NCBI RefSeq assembly: GCF_021474425.1
Contig: NZ_JAKEIP010000008.1
Span: 43,093-107,092 of the forward strand
Direction of reading: 5' to 3'
DNA: 64,000 nucleotides
Source of the DNA: Streptomyces muensis
GTDB lineage: Bacteria; Actinomycetota; Actinomycetes; Streptomycetales; Streptomycetaceae
The translations under genes and the position numbers were made by a program. Under the pieces are notes generated by a model. It did not search any database, was not told the origin of the DNA, and saw only the letters and a program-made list of their open reading frames with translations. Positions 1 through 7,840 of this stretch are shown here, one piece after another; within the stretch, counting starts at the first letter, position 1, and the number at the start of each line of letters is the position of its first letter.

Positions 1-185
1 TGCGCGACCGCAGTCTGATCTGCGAGGTCTTCGACAGCAGCAGCACCTCGCCGCATCTGCGCTACGCGACCATGACGGACGAGGGCGGGCGCGGACTGTT
101 CCTGGTCGCGCAGCTGGCCGACCGCTGGGGCACGCGCTATCTGCCCGCGGGCAAGGTGATCTGGGCGGAGCAGCCGCTGCCGTAG
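1..185 (+). CDS. Anti-sigma-type ATP-binding protein, C-terminal fragment
   Basis: This is the last 61 codons of a gene whose start lies before the window; the reading frame begins at base 3 and stops with TAG at 183-185. The fragment contains a GGRGL glycine box followed by FLVAQLADRWG. This is the typical end of the HATPase_c domain in the SpoIIAB/RsbW-like ATP-binding proteins that are abundant in Streptomyces. Such proteins bind sigma factors or anti-anti-sigma partners in the cytoplasm. The upstream domain, and so the exact subfamily (stand-alone kinase or SpoIIE-phosphatase fusion), cannot be seen. Confidence 0.75.
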   Translation, partial: RDRSLICEVFDSSSTSPHLRYATMTDEGGRGLFLVAQLADRWGTRYLPAGKVIWAEQPLP

Positions 186-254
186 TCCCGGCGGCTGTTT
201 GTACATAGGTACGAACCTTTGACGCGACCGGTGCCCCTCGCACTCCGCTTCTGG

Positions 255-269
255 TAGGAAACTTTCCTA
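255..269. promoter_or_regulatory. Perfect palindromic operator upstream of chitosanase
   Basis: TAGGAAA-C-TTTCCTA is a perfect 15-base odd palindrome 52 bases before the chitosanase start. A palindrome of this TAGGAAA/TTTCCTA type precedes known Streptomyces and Kitasatospora chitosanase genes and is bound there by CsnR, a ROK-family repressor. The sequence match is direct; binding by CsnR here is inferred by analogy. Confidence 0.75.
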
Positions 270-321
270 TCAGTATCAGCTACGGCCAACTCCCCACCCC
301 CCACCATCACTTGGAGCCGCC

Positions 322-1155
322 GTGAAGCACCCCTCGCACACCTCGCCCACCACGCGCCGACGCGCCCTCCTCGCCCTGTTCGGGGCGGCCCTGACCTCGG
401 CCCCGCTCCTCAACCCCGCGCCCGCCGCCGCGCTCCGCGTCACCGCGGCCGGACTCGACGACCCGGCGAAGAAGGAGATCGCCATGAAGCTGGTGTCGAG
501 CGCGGAGAACTCCTCGCTCGACTGGAAGGCGCAGTACAAGTACATCGAGGACATCGGCGACGGCCGCGGCTACACGGCCGGGATCATCGGCTTCTGCTCC
601 GGTACGGGCGACATGCTCGACCTGGTCGAGCTGTACGCCGACCGCCGTCCCGGCAACGTCCTCGCCCCGTATCTGCCGGCCCTGCGCCGGGTGAACGGCA
701 CCGACTCGCACGACGGACTCGACCCGCACTTCCCCCGCGACTGGGCCCGGGCCGCCCAGGACCAGGAGTTCCGGCGGGCGCAGGACCACGAACGGGACCG
801 GGTGTACTTCAACCCGGCCGTACGCCAGGGCAAGGCGGACGGGCTCGGCGTGCTCGGGCAGTTCACGTACTACGACGCCATCGTCATGCACGGCGACGGC
901 GGCGACCCGACCAGCTTCCGCAACATCCGGGGGCGCGCCCTGAACCGGGCCCGGCCGCCGGCGCAGGGCGGCGACGAGGTCACCTATCTGCACGCCTTCC
1001 TGGACGCGCGGGTGTGGGCCATGAAGCAGGAGGAGGCCCACAGCGACACCAGCAGGGTCGACACGGCCCAGCGGGTCTTCCTGCGCGAGGGCAACCTCGA
1101 CCTCGATCCGCCGCTCGACTGGAAGGTGTACGGGGACAGTTACCACATCGGCTGA
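322..1155 (+). CDS. csn: Secreted chitosanase, glycoside hydrolase family 46
   Basis: Endo-hydrolyses beta-1,4 links in chitosan outside the cell. The 277-residue product has an N-terminal signal with a twin-arginine stretch (TRRRALLALF, residues 11-20), so Tat export is likely. The mature part carries the GH46 active-site block: Glu62 in SSAENSSLDW and Asp80 in EDIGDGRGYT. These lie 18 residues apart, as do catalytic Glu22 and Asp40 of the N174 chitosanase. Length is normal for the family. The start is GTG at 322, with a GGAG five bases upstream. A csn-type operator lies upstream and a strong hairpin follows, so it is probably monocistronic and induced by chitosan oligosaccharides. Family assignment is very secure. 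Confidence 0.97.
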   Translation: MKHPSHTSPTTRRRALLALFGAALTSAPLLNPAPAAALRVTAAGLDDPAKKEIAMKLVSSAENSSLDWKAQYKYIEDIGDGRGYTAGIIGFCSGTGDMLDLVELYADRRPGNVLAPYLPALRRVNGTDSHDGLDPHFPRDWARAAQDQEFRRAQDHERDRVYFNPAVRQGKADGLGVLGQFTYYDAIVMHGDGGDPTSFRNIRGRALNRARPPAQGGDEVTYLHAFLDARVWAMKQEEAHSDTSRVDTAQRVFLREGNLDLDPPLDWKVYGDSYHIG

Positions 1156-1162
1156 CGGAGAG

Positions 1163-1198
1163 CCGGGGTTGCCGTACCCGCGTGCACGGCAACCCCGG
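1163..1198 (+). terminator. Hairpin terminator after chitosanase
   Basis: Perfect 13-base arms, CCGGGGTTGCCGT at 1163-1175 and its reverse complement at 1186-1198, with a 10-base loop. It starts eight bases after the chitosanase stop. Confidence 0.8.
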
Positions 1199-1250
1199 AA
1201 TTACCCATAGAATTGATTTATGAGCTCATAGGTTGGACCCGCGTACCGAC

Positions 1251-1280
1251 TTAGGCTTGCCTTAGTTTAGGCTTCCCGAC
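1251..1280. promoter_or_regulatory. Two overlapping iron-box-like (DmdR1/IdeR) sequences
   Basis: Against the actinobacterial iron box TTAGGTTAGSCTAACCTAA, the 19-mer at 1251-1269 (TTAGGCTTGCCTTAGTTTA) matches about 14 positions. A second at 1262-1280 (TTAGTTTAGGCTTCCCGAC) also matches about 14. They are offset by 11 bases, one helical turn, and end 35 bases before the reductase start. Iron repression by a DtxR-type protein such as DmdR1 is inferred. Confidence 0.55.
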
Positions 1281-1315
1281 GAGATCGCTTGTCACCACTC
1301 GAAGGGACCCTGATC

Positions 1316-2680
1316 ATGCCCCGCCCCCTGCGGGTAGCCATCGTCGGAGCCGGCCCCGCCGGGATCTACGCCGCCGACGCCCTGCTCAAGTCCGACGTGG
1401 CCGCCGAACCCGGTGTGTCCATCGACCTCTTCGAGCGCATGCCGGCGCCGTTCGGCCTGATCCGTTACGGCGTCGCGCCCGACCACCCGCGCATCAAGGG
1501 CATCATCACGGCCCTCCACCAGGTGCTCGACAAGCCGCAGATCCGCCTCTTCGGCAACGTCGACTACCCGACCGACCTCAACCTGGACGACCTGCGCGCG
1601 TTCTACGACGCCGTGATCTTCTCGACCGGTGCGACGGCCGACCGGGCGCTGCCGATTCCCGGCATCGACCTCGACGGCTCGTACGGCGCCGCCGACTTCG
1701 TCTCCTGGTACGACGGCCACCCGGACGTACCGCGCACCTGGCCCCTGGAGGCCGAGAAGGTCGCCGTGCTCGGCGTCGGCAACGTCGCCCTCGACGTGGC
1801 CCGGATCCTCGCCAAGACGGCGGACGAGCTGCTGCCGACGGAGATCCCGCCGAACGTCTACGACGGACTGAAGGCCAACAAGGCCCTGGAGGTCCACGTG
1901 TTCGGCCGGCGCGGCCCGGCGCAGGCGAAGTTCTCGCCGATGGAGCTGCGGGAGCTGGACCACTCCCCCAACATCGAGGTCATCGTCGACCCCGAGGACA
2001 TCGACTACGACGAGGGCTCGATCGAGACCCGGCGCGGCAACAAGCAGGCCGACATGGTCGCAAAGACCCTGGAGAACTGGGCCATCCGCGACGTCGGCGA
2101 CCGGCCGCACAAGCTGTTCCTGCACTTCTTCGAGTCGCCCTCGGAGATCCTCGGCGAGGACGGCAGGGTCGTCGGTCTGCGCACCGAGCGCACCGCCCTC
2201 GACGGCACCGGCAACGTCAAGGGCACCGGCGAGTTCAAGGACTGGGACGTCACCGCGATCTACCGAGCGGTCGGCTACCTCTCCGACAAACTCCCCAAGC
2301 TGCCCTGGGACATCGAGTCGGGCACGGTCCCGGACGAGGGCGGCCGGGTCACACAGGAGAGCGGCGAGCACCTTCAGTCGACGTACGTCACCGGCTGGAT
2401 CCGGCGCGGTCCGGTGGGTCTGATCGGCCACACCAAGGGCGACGCCAACGAGACGGTGTCGAACCTGCTGGACGACTTCGCGAACGGCCGTCTGCAGACG
2501 CCGGCCTCGCCCGAGCCGGAGGCCGTGGACGCGTTCCTCGCCGAGCGCGAGGTCCGCTTCACCACGTGGGAGGGCTGGTACAAGCTCGACGCCGCCGAGA
2601 AGGCGCTGGGCGAGCCGCAGGGCCGCGAGCGCGTGAAGCTCGTCGAGCGCGAGGACATGCTGCGGGAGAGCGGCGCCTGA
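1316..2680 (+). CDS. fprA: FAD-dependent ferredoxin-NADP reductase (FprA/adrenodoxin-reductase type)
   Basis: Passes electrons between NADPH and ferredoxins in the cytoplasm, for example to feed P450s or iron-sulfur enzymes. The 454-residue product opens with the FAD-binding motif VAIVGAGPAG (residues 7-16). A second dinucleotide fold (VLGVGNVALDVARIL) sits near residue 150, followed by the conserved FGRRGPAQAKFSPMEL block. Length matches Mycobacterium FprA (about 456 residues). ATG 1316 is chosen over the in-frame TTG at 1289 because GAAGGGA lies nine bases upstream. Overlapping iron-box-like sites upstream suggest induction on iron starvation. It is followed by its own terminator. Confidence 0.93.
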   Translation: MPRPLRVAIVGAGPAGIYAADALLKSDVAAEPGVSIDLFERMPAPFGLIRYGVAPDHPRIKGIITALHQVLDKPQIRLFGNVDYPTDLNLDDLRAFYDAVIFSTGATADRALPIPGIDLDGSYGAADFVSWYDGHPDVPRTWPLEAEKVAVLGVGNVALDVARILAKTADELLPTEIPPNVYDGLKANKALEVHVFGRRGPAQAKFSPMELRELDHSPNIEVIVDPEDIDYDEGSIETRRGNKQADMVAKTLENWAIRDVGDRPHKLFLHFFESPSEILGEDGRVVGLRTERTALDGTGNVKGTGEFKDWDVTAIYRAVGYLSDKLPKLPWDIESGTVPDEGGRVTQESGEHLQSTYVTGWIRRGPVGLIGHTKGDANETVSNLLDDFANGRLQTPASPEPEAVDAFLAEREVRFTTWEGWYKLDAAEKALGEPQGRERVKLVEREDMLRESGA

Positions 2681-2703
2681 GCCGCGGGCGGTGACATGCC
2701 GAC

Positions 2704-2738
2704 GGAGAGGGCCGGGGTCGCGTACCCCGGCCCTCTCC
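2704..2738 (+). terminator. Hairpin terminator after ferredoxin-NADP reductase
   Basis: Perfect 14-base arms (GGAGAGGGCCGGGG at 2704-2717 and its complement at 2725-2738) around a 7-base loop. Confidence 0.8.
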
Positions 2739-2844
2739 GCACTGTCACGGCCGTCCCCGCCATCACCGCCGTCCCCGGCCTCACCGCCGTCCTCGGCTTC
2801 GCGGCCCACTTCCGGCTTCGCGCCCCGGGATGATCGCCGCCTGT

Positions 2845-2850
2845 TAGCGT
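2845..2850 (+). promoter_or_regulatory. Minus-10 element placing a leaderless start
   Basis: TAGCGT lies six bases before GTG 2857, with no ribosome binding site between. A transcript beginning at or next to the start codon is inferred. Confidence 0.5.
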
Positions 2851-2856
2851 CCCCCG

Positions 2857-3822
2857 GTGTTCTCACTACTGGAGCCCCCTTTCTTCACCCGGCTGCGTGA
2901 CGCGCGCCGGATTCTCGTCGCCGGTGCGGGCGGCGGTTTCGACGTGTACGCCGGTGTGCCGCTGGCCCTCGCGCTGCGGGCGGCCGGCAAGGAGGTCCAC
3001 CTGGCGAACCTGTCCTTCTCGGATCTGTACGGGCTGGACCTCGACGTGTGGGTCGACCACGACGTCGCGGCGATACGCCCGGACACCACGATCCGCGGCG
3101 ACTACTTCCCCGAACGGGCCCTCGCCCGCTGGCTCGCCCTGAAGGACCTGCCCGACACGGTGTACGCATTCCCCCAGACCGGCGTCCGCCCCCTCAGGGC
3201 CGCCTACCGGGCACTCCTTGAGCACCTGGGCGGCGTGGACGCCATCGTGCTGGTGGACGGCGGGACGGACATCCTGATGCGCGGCGACGAGCACGGCCTC
3301 GGCACACCGGAGGAGGACATGGCGAGCCTGGCCGCCGTGTCCGGGCTCGACGAGGTCCCGGTACGGCTCGTGGCCTGTCTCGGGTTCGGCGTGGACTCCT
3401 ACCACGGGGTCAGCCACTCCCTGGTGCTGGAGAACCTCGCGGCGCTGGACCGGGACGGCGGCTACCTCGGTACGTTCTCGCTGCCGCGCGAGAGCCGCGA
3501 GGGACGCCTGTTCCTCGACGCGGTCGAACACGGCAGGCGGGCCACGCCGGACCACCCGAGCATCGTCCAGGGTTCCGTCGCGGCCGCCGTACGCGGCGAC
3601 TTCGGCGACGTCCGCTTCACCGAGCGCACCGGGGACAGCGAGCTGTTCATCAACCCGCTCATGGCCCTGTACTTCTGCGTCGACGCGCCCGTCCTCGCCC
3701 GGCACAACCTCTATCTGGACCGACTGGAGAACACCGCGCTCATGCGCCAGATCAGCTCGGTCATCGAGGAGTTCCGCGACGCGCTCCCGCGCCAGCGGCC
3801 ACCGCGGGCGTACCCGCACTGA
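2857..3822 (+). CDS. DUF1152 family protein
   Basis: A 321-residue soluble protein of the DUF1152 family; no biochemical role is established. It begins with a glycine-rich nucleotide-binding-like loop, ILVAGAGGGFDVYAG (residues 19-33). A conserved acidic VLVDGGTDILMRGDE segment lies mid-protein and DAPVLARHNLY near the end. There is no signal peptide or membrane helix, so it is cytoplasmic. GTG 2857 is chosen because it is the first in-frame start after a TAGCGT element and the family begins at this point; no Shine-Dalgarno sequence is visible. It stands alone between two terminator-bounded genes. Confidence 0.85.
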   Translation: MFSLLEPPFFTRLRDARRILVAGAGGGFDVYAGVPLALALRAAGKEVHLANLSFSDLYGLDLDVWVDHDVAAIRPDTTIRGDYFPERALARWLALKDLPDTVYAFPQTGVRPLRAAYRALLEHLGGVDAIVLVDGGTDILMRGDEHGLGTPEEDMASLAAVSGLDEVPVRLVACLGFGVDSYHGVSHSLVLENLAALDRDGGYLGTFSLPRESREGRLFLDAVEHGRRATPDHPSIVQGSVAAAVRGDFGDVRFTERTGDSELFINPLMALYFCVDAPVLARHNLYLDRLENTALMRQISSVIEEFRDALPRQRPPRAYPH

Positions 3823-3924
3823 CAGGCCTTTGTCTCATATTCCGGTGAAGTCCCCCCAGCGAGCTGCTGAGCTGCATACACTCCTGATCTTCACAGAAGC
3901 TCCATAAAGGGGGGATGTTTCTCC

Positions 3925-4419
3925 ATGCGTATACGCACCATCGCCACAACCGCCGTCGCGGCCGGCACGCTCGCCGCCCTGTCCGCCGTCCCGGCCCAGG
4001 CCACCGAGTACTCGTCCGCGCTGAAGATCAAGGGCATCCAGTACGACGCGCCCGGCCGCGACTCCAACAACTGCCGCACGGGCAACACCGACGAGGAGTA
4101 CCTGACGATCAAGAACTACTCGTCGAGCACGACGGTCAACCTCAAGGGCTACCTCGTGAAGGACAAGACCGGAAACCGGTTCAAGTTCACCGCCAACCAC
4201 TACCTCCAGCCCGGCGACTCGGTGAAGCTGCGGGGCGGCAACGGCACCGACTCCGACGCGCGCAACGTCGTCTACCGCGACAACTGCAACTTCATGTGGA
4301 ACAACGACAGGGACTCGATCTACCTGTACAAGCCCTCGGGCGCCGGGGCGGATTCGCACTCCTACACCAAGAGCGGCAACGACCGGGACGGCAACGGCTA
4401 CATCACGTACCACAACTGA
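3925..4419 (+). CDS. Secreted lamin-tail-domain (LTD) protein
   Basis: A 164-residue exported protein. The signal peptide (MRIRTIATTAVAAG, ending AQA at residue 26) is followed by a single Ig-like lamin-tail domain that fills the mature protein. Typical features are LKIKGIQYDAPG, EEYLTIKNYSSSTTVNLKGYLV, LQPGDSVKLRGG and DSIYLYKPSG. LTD domains occur on bacterial secreted nucleases and cell-surface proteins as binding modules. Here no catalytic domain is attached, so the protein is probably structural or adhesive. A purine-rich GGGG ribosome site precedes ATG 3925 and a strong terminator follows. Confidence 0.88.
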   Translation: MRIRTIATTAVAAGTLAALSAVPAQATEYSSALKIKGIQYDAPGRDSNNCRTGNTDEEYLTIKNYSSSTTVNLKGYLVKDKTGNRFKFTANHYLQPGDSVKLRGGNGTDSDARNVVYRDNCNFMWNNDRDSIYLYKPSGAGADSHSYTKSGNDRDGNGYITYHN

Positions 4420-4435
4420 GCGGGCCCACGGCGAC

Positions 4436-4478
4436 GAGCAGGACCCGCCCCAATGCGGATGGTGGGCGGGTCCTGCTC
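4436..4478 (+). terminator. Hairpin terminator after lamin-tail gene
   Basis: Perfect 15-base arms (GAGCAGGACCCGCCC at 4436-4450 and its complement at 4464-4478) with a 13-base loop. Confidence 0.8.
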
Positions 4479-4642
4479 ATCGGGTCATTCTCATGACCGG
4501 ACGCGACGCGGACCACGAGTGAGCGACGCCCGGCCGGTGCGGATCGCGCACACCCCGTGTGCGGACCCCCCGCGCCGTCGGCATCCACCTGCGCCGACGA
4601 TACTGGTACGCGTACGTGTGCCCCCGGCCAGCAGATGGACCC

Positions 4643-5719
4643 ATGCCCAGCTCCTCCAGCACCCGCCCCACCGCTCCCGCCTCGGTGTGGCCGGCCCGTG
4701 GCCGCCACCTCGGGCCCGCCGCCGAAGACGTACTCCGGCTCGGTCTCCAGCAGCTCAAGGACAGCCGGACCATCGACGATTTCATGGAGCTGCCCAAGAC
4801 CGAGGGGGCCGGGGAGTCGGCCTTCGAGGCACGCTGGCGTGTCGCGGGGTCGGTGACCGTGCGCGCCCGGCTGACCGTCGAACCCGACTCCGGCGACGGG
4901 CAGCAGTGGACGCTGGTCGCCGAGGCCGAAGCCCCGTGGGATCCGCGCTGGCCGTCGCCGGTCGCCATGTTCTGGCCGCAGGAGCCGGACGCGGGCTGGG
5001 ACCACGAGGCGGTCACCGGCCTGCGCCTGACGGACATCAACCCCCTGCCCTCGGACGACAAGGCGGTACGGCGCATACTGCGGGACGCCGCGCGCGACGG
5101 CTGGTGCGTCCACGTCGTCGTCCACGAGGCCATGACCACCGACGAGCGCGGCCGGGTGCCGCTGGCCGGGATGCTGCCGCCGGGTCTGCGGCACCGGGTG
5201 GTCGAGCATCGCGCCGCGCCGAGCCAACTGCGCGTCGTGAACTGGGCGTTGCGGGAGTTCGGGGTGGAGGTGCCGCGTGGCGGGGCCGTGGTGCTGCCCG
5301 GGGCTCCGGTGCCGCCGGACTACGACGCGGACGACTTCGCCGTACGCAGTGTCTTCCTGGACGGCTCCGAGCCGGCCGAGCTCATCCACGCCGTGACCCG
5401 GTACGCGGCGTTGCCGCGCCCGTTGCCGGACGGCGCCGAGGAGGCCGTCACCGCGCTGCGTGAGGACTGGCGGCTGCTGACCCTGGAGGAGGAACTCGAC
5501 CGGGAACGCAAGCTCGTGGCGATGTACGCCGAGGCGCTCGAAGCGATGACGAAGTCCCGCGACCTGTACCGGGAGGCCGCCGAGCAGGCGCACGCTGCGC
5601 TGGCCGCCTACCGCGAGTCCGGCGACGCCGCACCCGACGCCCGGCCCCAGCCGCCCGCCTCCCCCACGGCGTCCCCGCTCCAGCAGCTGACCCGGACCTT
5701 CCGCCTCAAGGGTCGTTAG
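4643..5719 (+). CDS. Conserved-looking cytoplasmic protein of unknown function
   Basis: Not recognised. The 358-residue product has no signal peptide or transmembrane segment. Residues about 20-280 look globular with many Trp-Pro motifs (WDPRWPSPVAMFWPQEPDAGW). A later part is rich in Glu, Arg and Ala (LEEELDRERKLVAMYAEALEA) and should form a coiled coil, followed by a Pro/Ala-rich linker and a basic tail. ATG 4643 is the first Met consistent with the globular part; the frame stays open to 4559 but that stretch is Arg-rich and shadow-like. No clear ribosome binding site is seen. It is flanked by hairpins on both sides, so it is a single-gene unit. Confidence 0.75.
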   Translation: MPSSSSTRPTAPASVWPARGRHLGPAAEDVLRLGLQQLKDSRTIDDFMELPKTEGAGESAFEARWRVAGSVTVRARLTVEPDSGDGQQWTLVAEAEAPWDPRWPSPVAMFWPQEPDAGWDHEAVTGLRLTDINPLPSDDKAVRRILRDAARDGWCVHVVVHEAMTTDERGRVPLAGMLPPGLRHRVVEHRAAPSQLRVVNWALREFGVEVPRGGAVVLPGAPVPPDYDADDFAVRSVFLDGSEPAELIHAVTRYAALPRPLPDGAEEAVTALREDWRLLTLEEELDRERKLVAMYAEALEAMTKSRDLYREAAEQAHAALAAYRESGDAAPDARPQPPASPTASPLQQLTRTFRLKGR

Positions 5720-5729
5720 CCCCGGCCCG

Positions 5730-5748
5730 GGCGGCACCGCGTGCCGCC
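5730..5748 (+). terminator. Short hairpin after the unknown gene
   Basis: GGCGGCAC and GTGCCGCC (8-base arms, 3-base loop), 11 bases after the stop at 5719. The bases from here to 5996 hold no convincing gene. Confidence 0.5.
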
Positions 5749-5996
5749 GGAGCGGGCGTAGCAGGGCTGCGACGGATCCGTGGGCGGGGCGTACTGCGAC
5801 GGGCGGGCTCGCTTCGGAGCGCGGGTGGACGGGCCGTGCGCCGGCCCGAGCAGGTGACCGGGCCGATTGTGCGTCTTCCGTCCTGACGAGTGATGGTGTG
5901 CGGCCGAGTGACGGCCGCCGTGCAATGCACCGGCCGCGAGGGGGAATCCGACCGGCAGGTGCGCATCGGTGCGCGCCGTCGGCAGGAGGAGGGTCC

Positions 5997-6293
5997 GTGG
6001 GGTCGACCACCGAGGTGATCGTCGTCGCCGTGGTCCTGGCGGCCGTGGTGCTCGCCGTGGCCGTCCGGTTGCTGGTGCGGCTCGTGCGGACCCGGCGCCT
6101 GATGCGGCGCGCGGGGCTGCCGACCGGGCCGCGCTGGGTGTTCTGGGGTGCCGTCCTGTACTTCGTACTGCCCGCCGATCTGGTGCCGGATCCGGTGTAT
6201 CTGGACGACATCGGCGTGCTCTTGCTGGCACTGCGTACCCTGCGCCGCTCTCCCGAGGCGGGACCGCCGGACGCCGCTGGTTACAGAAAGTAA
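5997..6293 (+). CDS. Small DUF1232 membrane protein
   Basis: A 98-residue membrane protein. It has one hydrophobic helix at residues 5-30 (EVIVVAVVLAAVVLAVAV) and the DUF1232/YkvA core at 48-80 (VFWGAVLYFVLPADLVPD, then DDIGVLLLALR). The YFxxPxDxxPD motif defines the family, whose function is unknown. GTG 5997 is selected because GGAGGAGGG lies at 5985-5993; the frame remains open upstream to 5898 but without such a site. It precedes the RiPP pair by about 120 bases of relatively AT-rich sequence and is probably unrelated to it. Confidence 0.82.
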   Translation: MGSTTEVIVVAVVLAAVVLAVAVRLLVRLVRTRRLMRRAGLPTGPRWVFWGAVLYFVLPADLVPDPVYLDDIGVLLLALRTLRRSPEAGPPDAAGYRK

Positions 6294-6410
6294 GGAAACC
6301 AACCACTCGTTCGATTCGTTTAAGTAAGAGGAGCCCAAACGCGTCGGCGCGCTGAGTGACGCCACTGGGTGACCAGGCTCGATCGGAGCAGCACCTGTGA
6401 GGGAGAGACG

Positions 6411-6602
6411 ATGCAACCGTTCGCGCTCAACTATGCACGGCCGGCAGCGGAGTTGGAGGTCACCGCTGCGTACGTCTACGACTCCGGTCTGCAGTTGAAC
6501 GTGCTGCGTGACGGGCGGATAGCCGCCCGTGATCACGCGCTCTTGCGGGAGTTGGGAACCACGACGTCCACGGCGGGCTCGAAGACCCACTTCGACGACT
6601 GA
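6411..6602 (+). CDS. tgmA: ATP-grasp-modified RiPP precursor (graspetide-type)
   Basis: A 63-residue precursor peptide. The N-terminal PFALNYARPA (residues 3-12) and VYDSGLQLNV segments match the leader of the GRASP_targ family of Streptomyces, which is always found beside an ATP-grasp ligase. The C-terminal core TTTSTAGSKTHFDD (50-63) offers Thr50-52, Ser53, Thr54, Ser57, Lys58 and Thr59 as acceptors. Only Asp62 and Asp63 are available as acidic donors, so at most two ester or amide links should form in the core. ATG 6411 follows GGGAGAGA. The maturase starts 16 bases after the stop, implying one transcript. The family match is by pattern recognition and the cross-links are inferred. Confidence 0.85.
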   Translation: MQPFALNYARPAAELEVTAAYVYDSGLQLNVLRDGRIAARDHALLRELGTTTSTAGSKTHFDD

Positions 6603-6618
6603 ACGCAGGTCGCCGACG

Positions 6619-7593
6619 ATGACCGTCTTGATTGTGACCAACGAAGAGGACGTGACGGCGGACATGGTGGTCGTGCACCTGAACGCGTCCGGTGTCCCGG
6701 TGGTCCGACTCGATCCCGCCGACCTGACCGGCGGGGTCGCCCTGTCGGGCGAGTTCGTGCACGGTGCCTTCCGTGGCCATCTGTCGTCCGCCGGACGCCT
6801 GGTGAGCATCAACGGGCTGCGGTCGATATGGACGCGCAGGCCCGGAGCCGCGGCGGCGCGCGCGGCCGCGCCGTCGGCCTGGCTGACGGAGGAGGCAGGG
6901 CAAGCGCTGTACGGCATGCTGCGCGGCACTGACGTGCGCTGGATGAACCACCCGGACGCGGCCGGCCGGGCGCGTTACAAACCGTGGCAGCTGCGGCTGG
7001 CCCAGCGCTGCGGCCTGCCCGTTCCGGCCACGTTGATCACGACGTTCCCGCAGGCGGCCCGCGAGTTCGCCGCGCGCTTTCCGGATCTGGTGGTCAAGCC
7101 GGTCTCCGGCGCCCACCCGCAGGATCCGCCCCGCGCGGTGCCGACCAGCAGAGTGGCCCCGGACGCGGACTTCTCCGCCGTCGCCTTCGGGCCCACCCTG
7201 CTGCAACGCCGTGTCGTCAAGCGGGCCGACATCCGGCTCACCGTGGTGGGCGAGCGGTTGCTGGCCGCCGCCAAGGTGGCCGACGCGGAGGCCGAGGTGG
7301 ACGTCCGCTTCGCCGCGTCCGACGCGCCCTGGCGTCCCGTCGAGGTCGCGCCGCGCGTCGCCGAGGCGGTCCGCGCCTATATGCGGGAGGCCGAACTCGC
7401 CTACGGCGCCTTCGACTTCGTCGAGGACGCCGACGGCACGTGGTGGTTCCTGGAGTGCAACCAGTCCGGGCAGTTCGGGTTCATCGAGGTGGACACGGGC
7501 CAGCCGATATCGCTGAGCATCGCCGAGTGGCTCGCCCGGCCCGCCACCGGGGAGCAGCCGCACGCCAACGGGGCGAGCGCGAAGGTTCCCTGA
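6619..7593 (+). CDS. tgmB: ATP-grasp RiPP maturase (SAV_5884 type)
   Basis: Uses ATP to activate side-chain carboxylates of the precursor and join them to Ser, Thr or Lys, making macrocyclic esters or amides. The 324-residue length is normal for the family. The N-terminal domain starts VLIVTNEEDVTADMVV. The central ATP-grasp fold includes YKPWQLRLAQRCGLPVPATL and LVVKPVSG (ATP-binding lysine). The C-terminal metal-binding block reads AYGAFDFVEDADGTWWFLECN, with the conserved ExN. It lies just behind the precursor. The third member usual in this family, an isoaspartate-methyltransferase-like protein, is not next to it; the next gene is unrelated and on the other strand. Confidence 0.92.
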   Translation: MTVLIVTNEEDVTADMVVVHLNASGVPVVRLDPADLTGGVALSGEFVHGAFRGHLSSAGRLVSINGLRSIWTRRPGAAAARAAAPSAWLTEEAGQALYGMLRGTDVRWMNHPDAAGRARYKPWQLRLAQRCGLPVPATLITTFPQAAREFAARFPDLVVKPVSGAHPQDPPRAVPTSRVAPDADFSAVAFGPTLLQRRVVKRADIRLTVVGERLLAAAKVADAEAEVDVRFAASDAPWRPVEVAPRVAEAVRAYMREAELAYGAFDFVEDADGTWWFLECNQSGQFGFIEVDTGQPISLSIAEWLARPATGEQPHANGASAKVP

Positions 7594-7609
7594 CCGAGGT
7601 CGCGGCCCT

Positions 7610-7840
7610 CTAGGGCCCGGGCGGCAGGGCGCTGCGCTGCCAAGTCGGGGCCGGTGGTGTCGGGCGTCCGGGGGCCGGTGCGGGGCCTCCGGGCTGCAGC
7701 AGCGACTGCCGGGACTGAAGCAGGGGCTGCATGGCGAACTCGACTTCCCTGCTGACGCGTTCGGCCTCCCTGCGCACCTGGAGGGGGATGTCGCCGCGCT
7801 CGGCGATGAGCCGGTCGTAAATGGGGGAATCCTGGAACAC
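7610..7840 (-). CDS. Small hypothetical protein
   Basis: A 76-residue product starting at GTG 7840 with GAAAGG about 11 bases upstream. The first 45 residues (FQDSPIYDRLIAERGDIPLQ, then a charged VRREAERVSREVEF helix) look folded or helical. The remainder is Pro-rich and probably disordered. No family is recognised with certainty. The gene converges on tgmB, leaving only 16 bases between stops. It could be a bystander or an accessory of the RiPP locus. Coding status is supported by codon bias and a plausible ribosome site, not by a known domain. Confidence 0.55.
   Translation of the reverse strand: MFQDSPIYDRLIAERGDIPLQVRREAERVSREVEFAMQPLLQSRQSLLQPGGPAPAPGRPTPPAPTWQRSALPPGP

Noticed and set aside
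5749..5996. Coding frames in the gap before the DUF1232 gene
   Set aside because: Available frames are Arg/Pro-rich and lack ribosome sites or codon structure; treated as non-coding.
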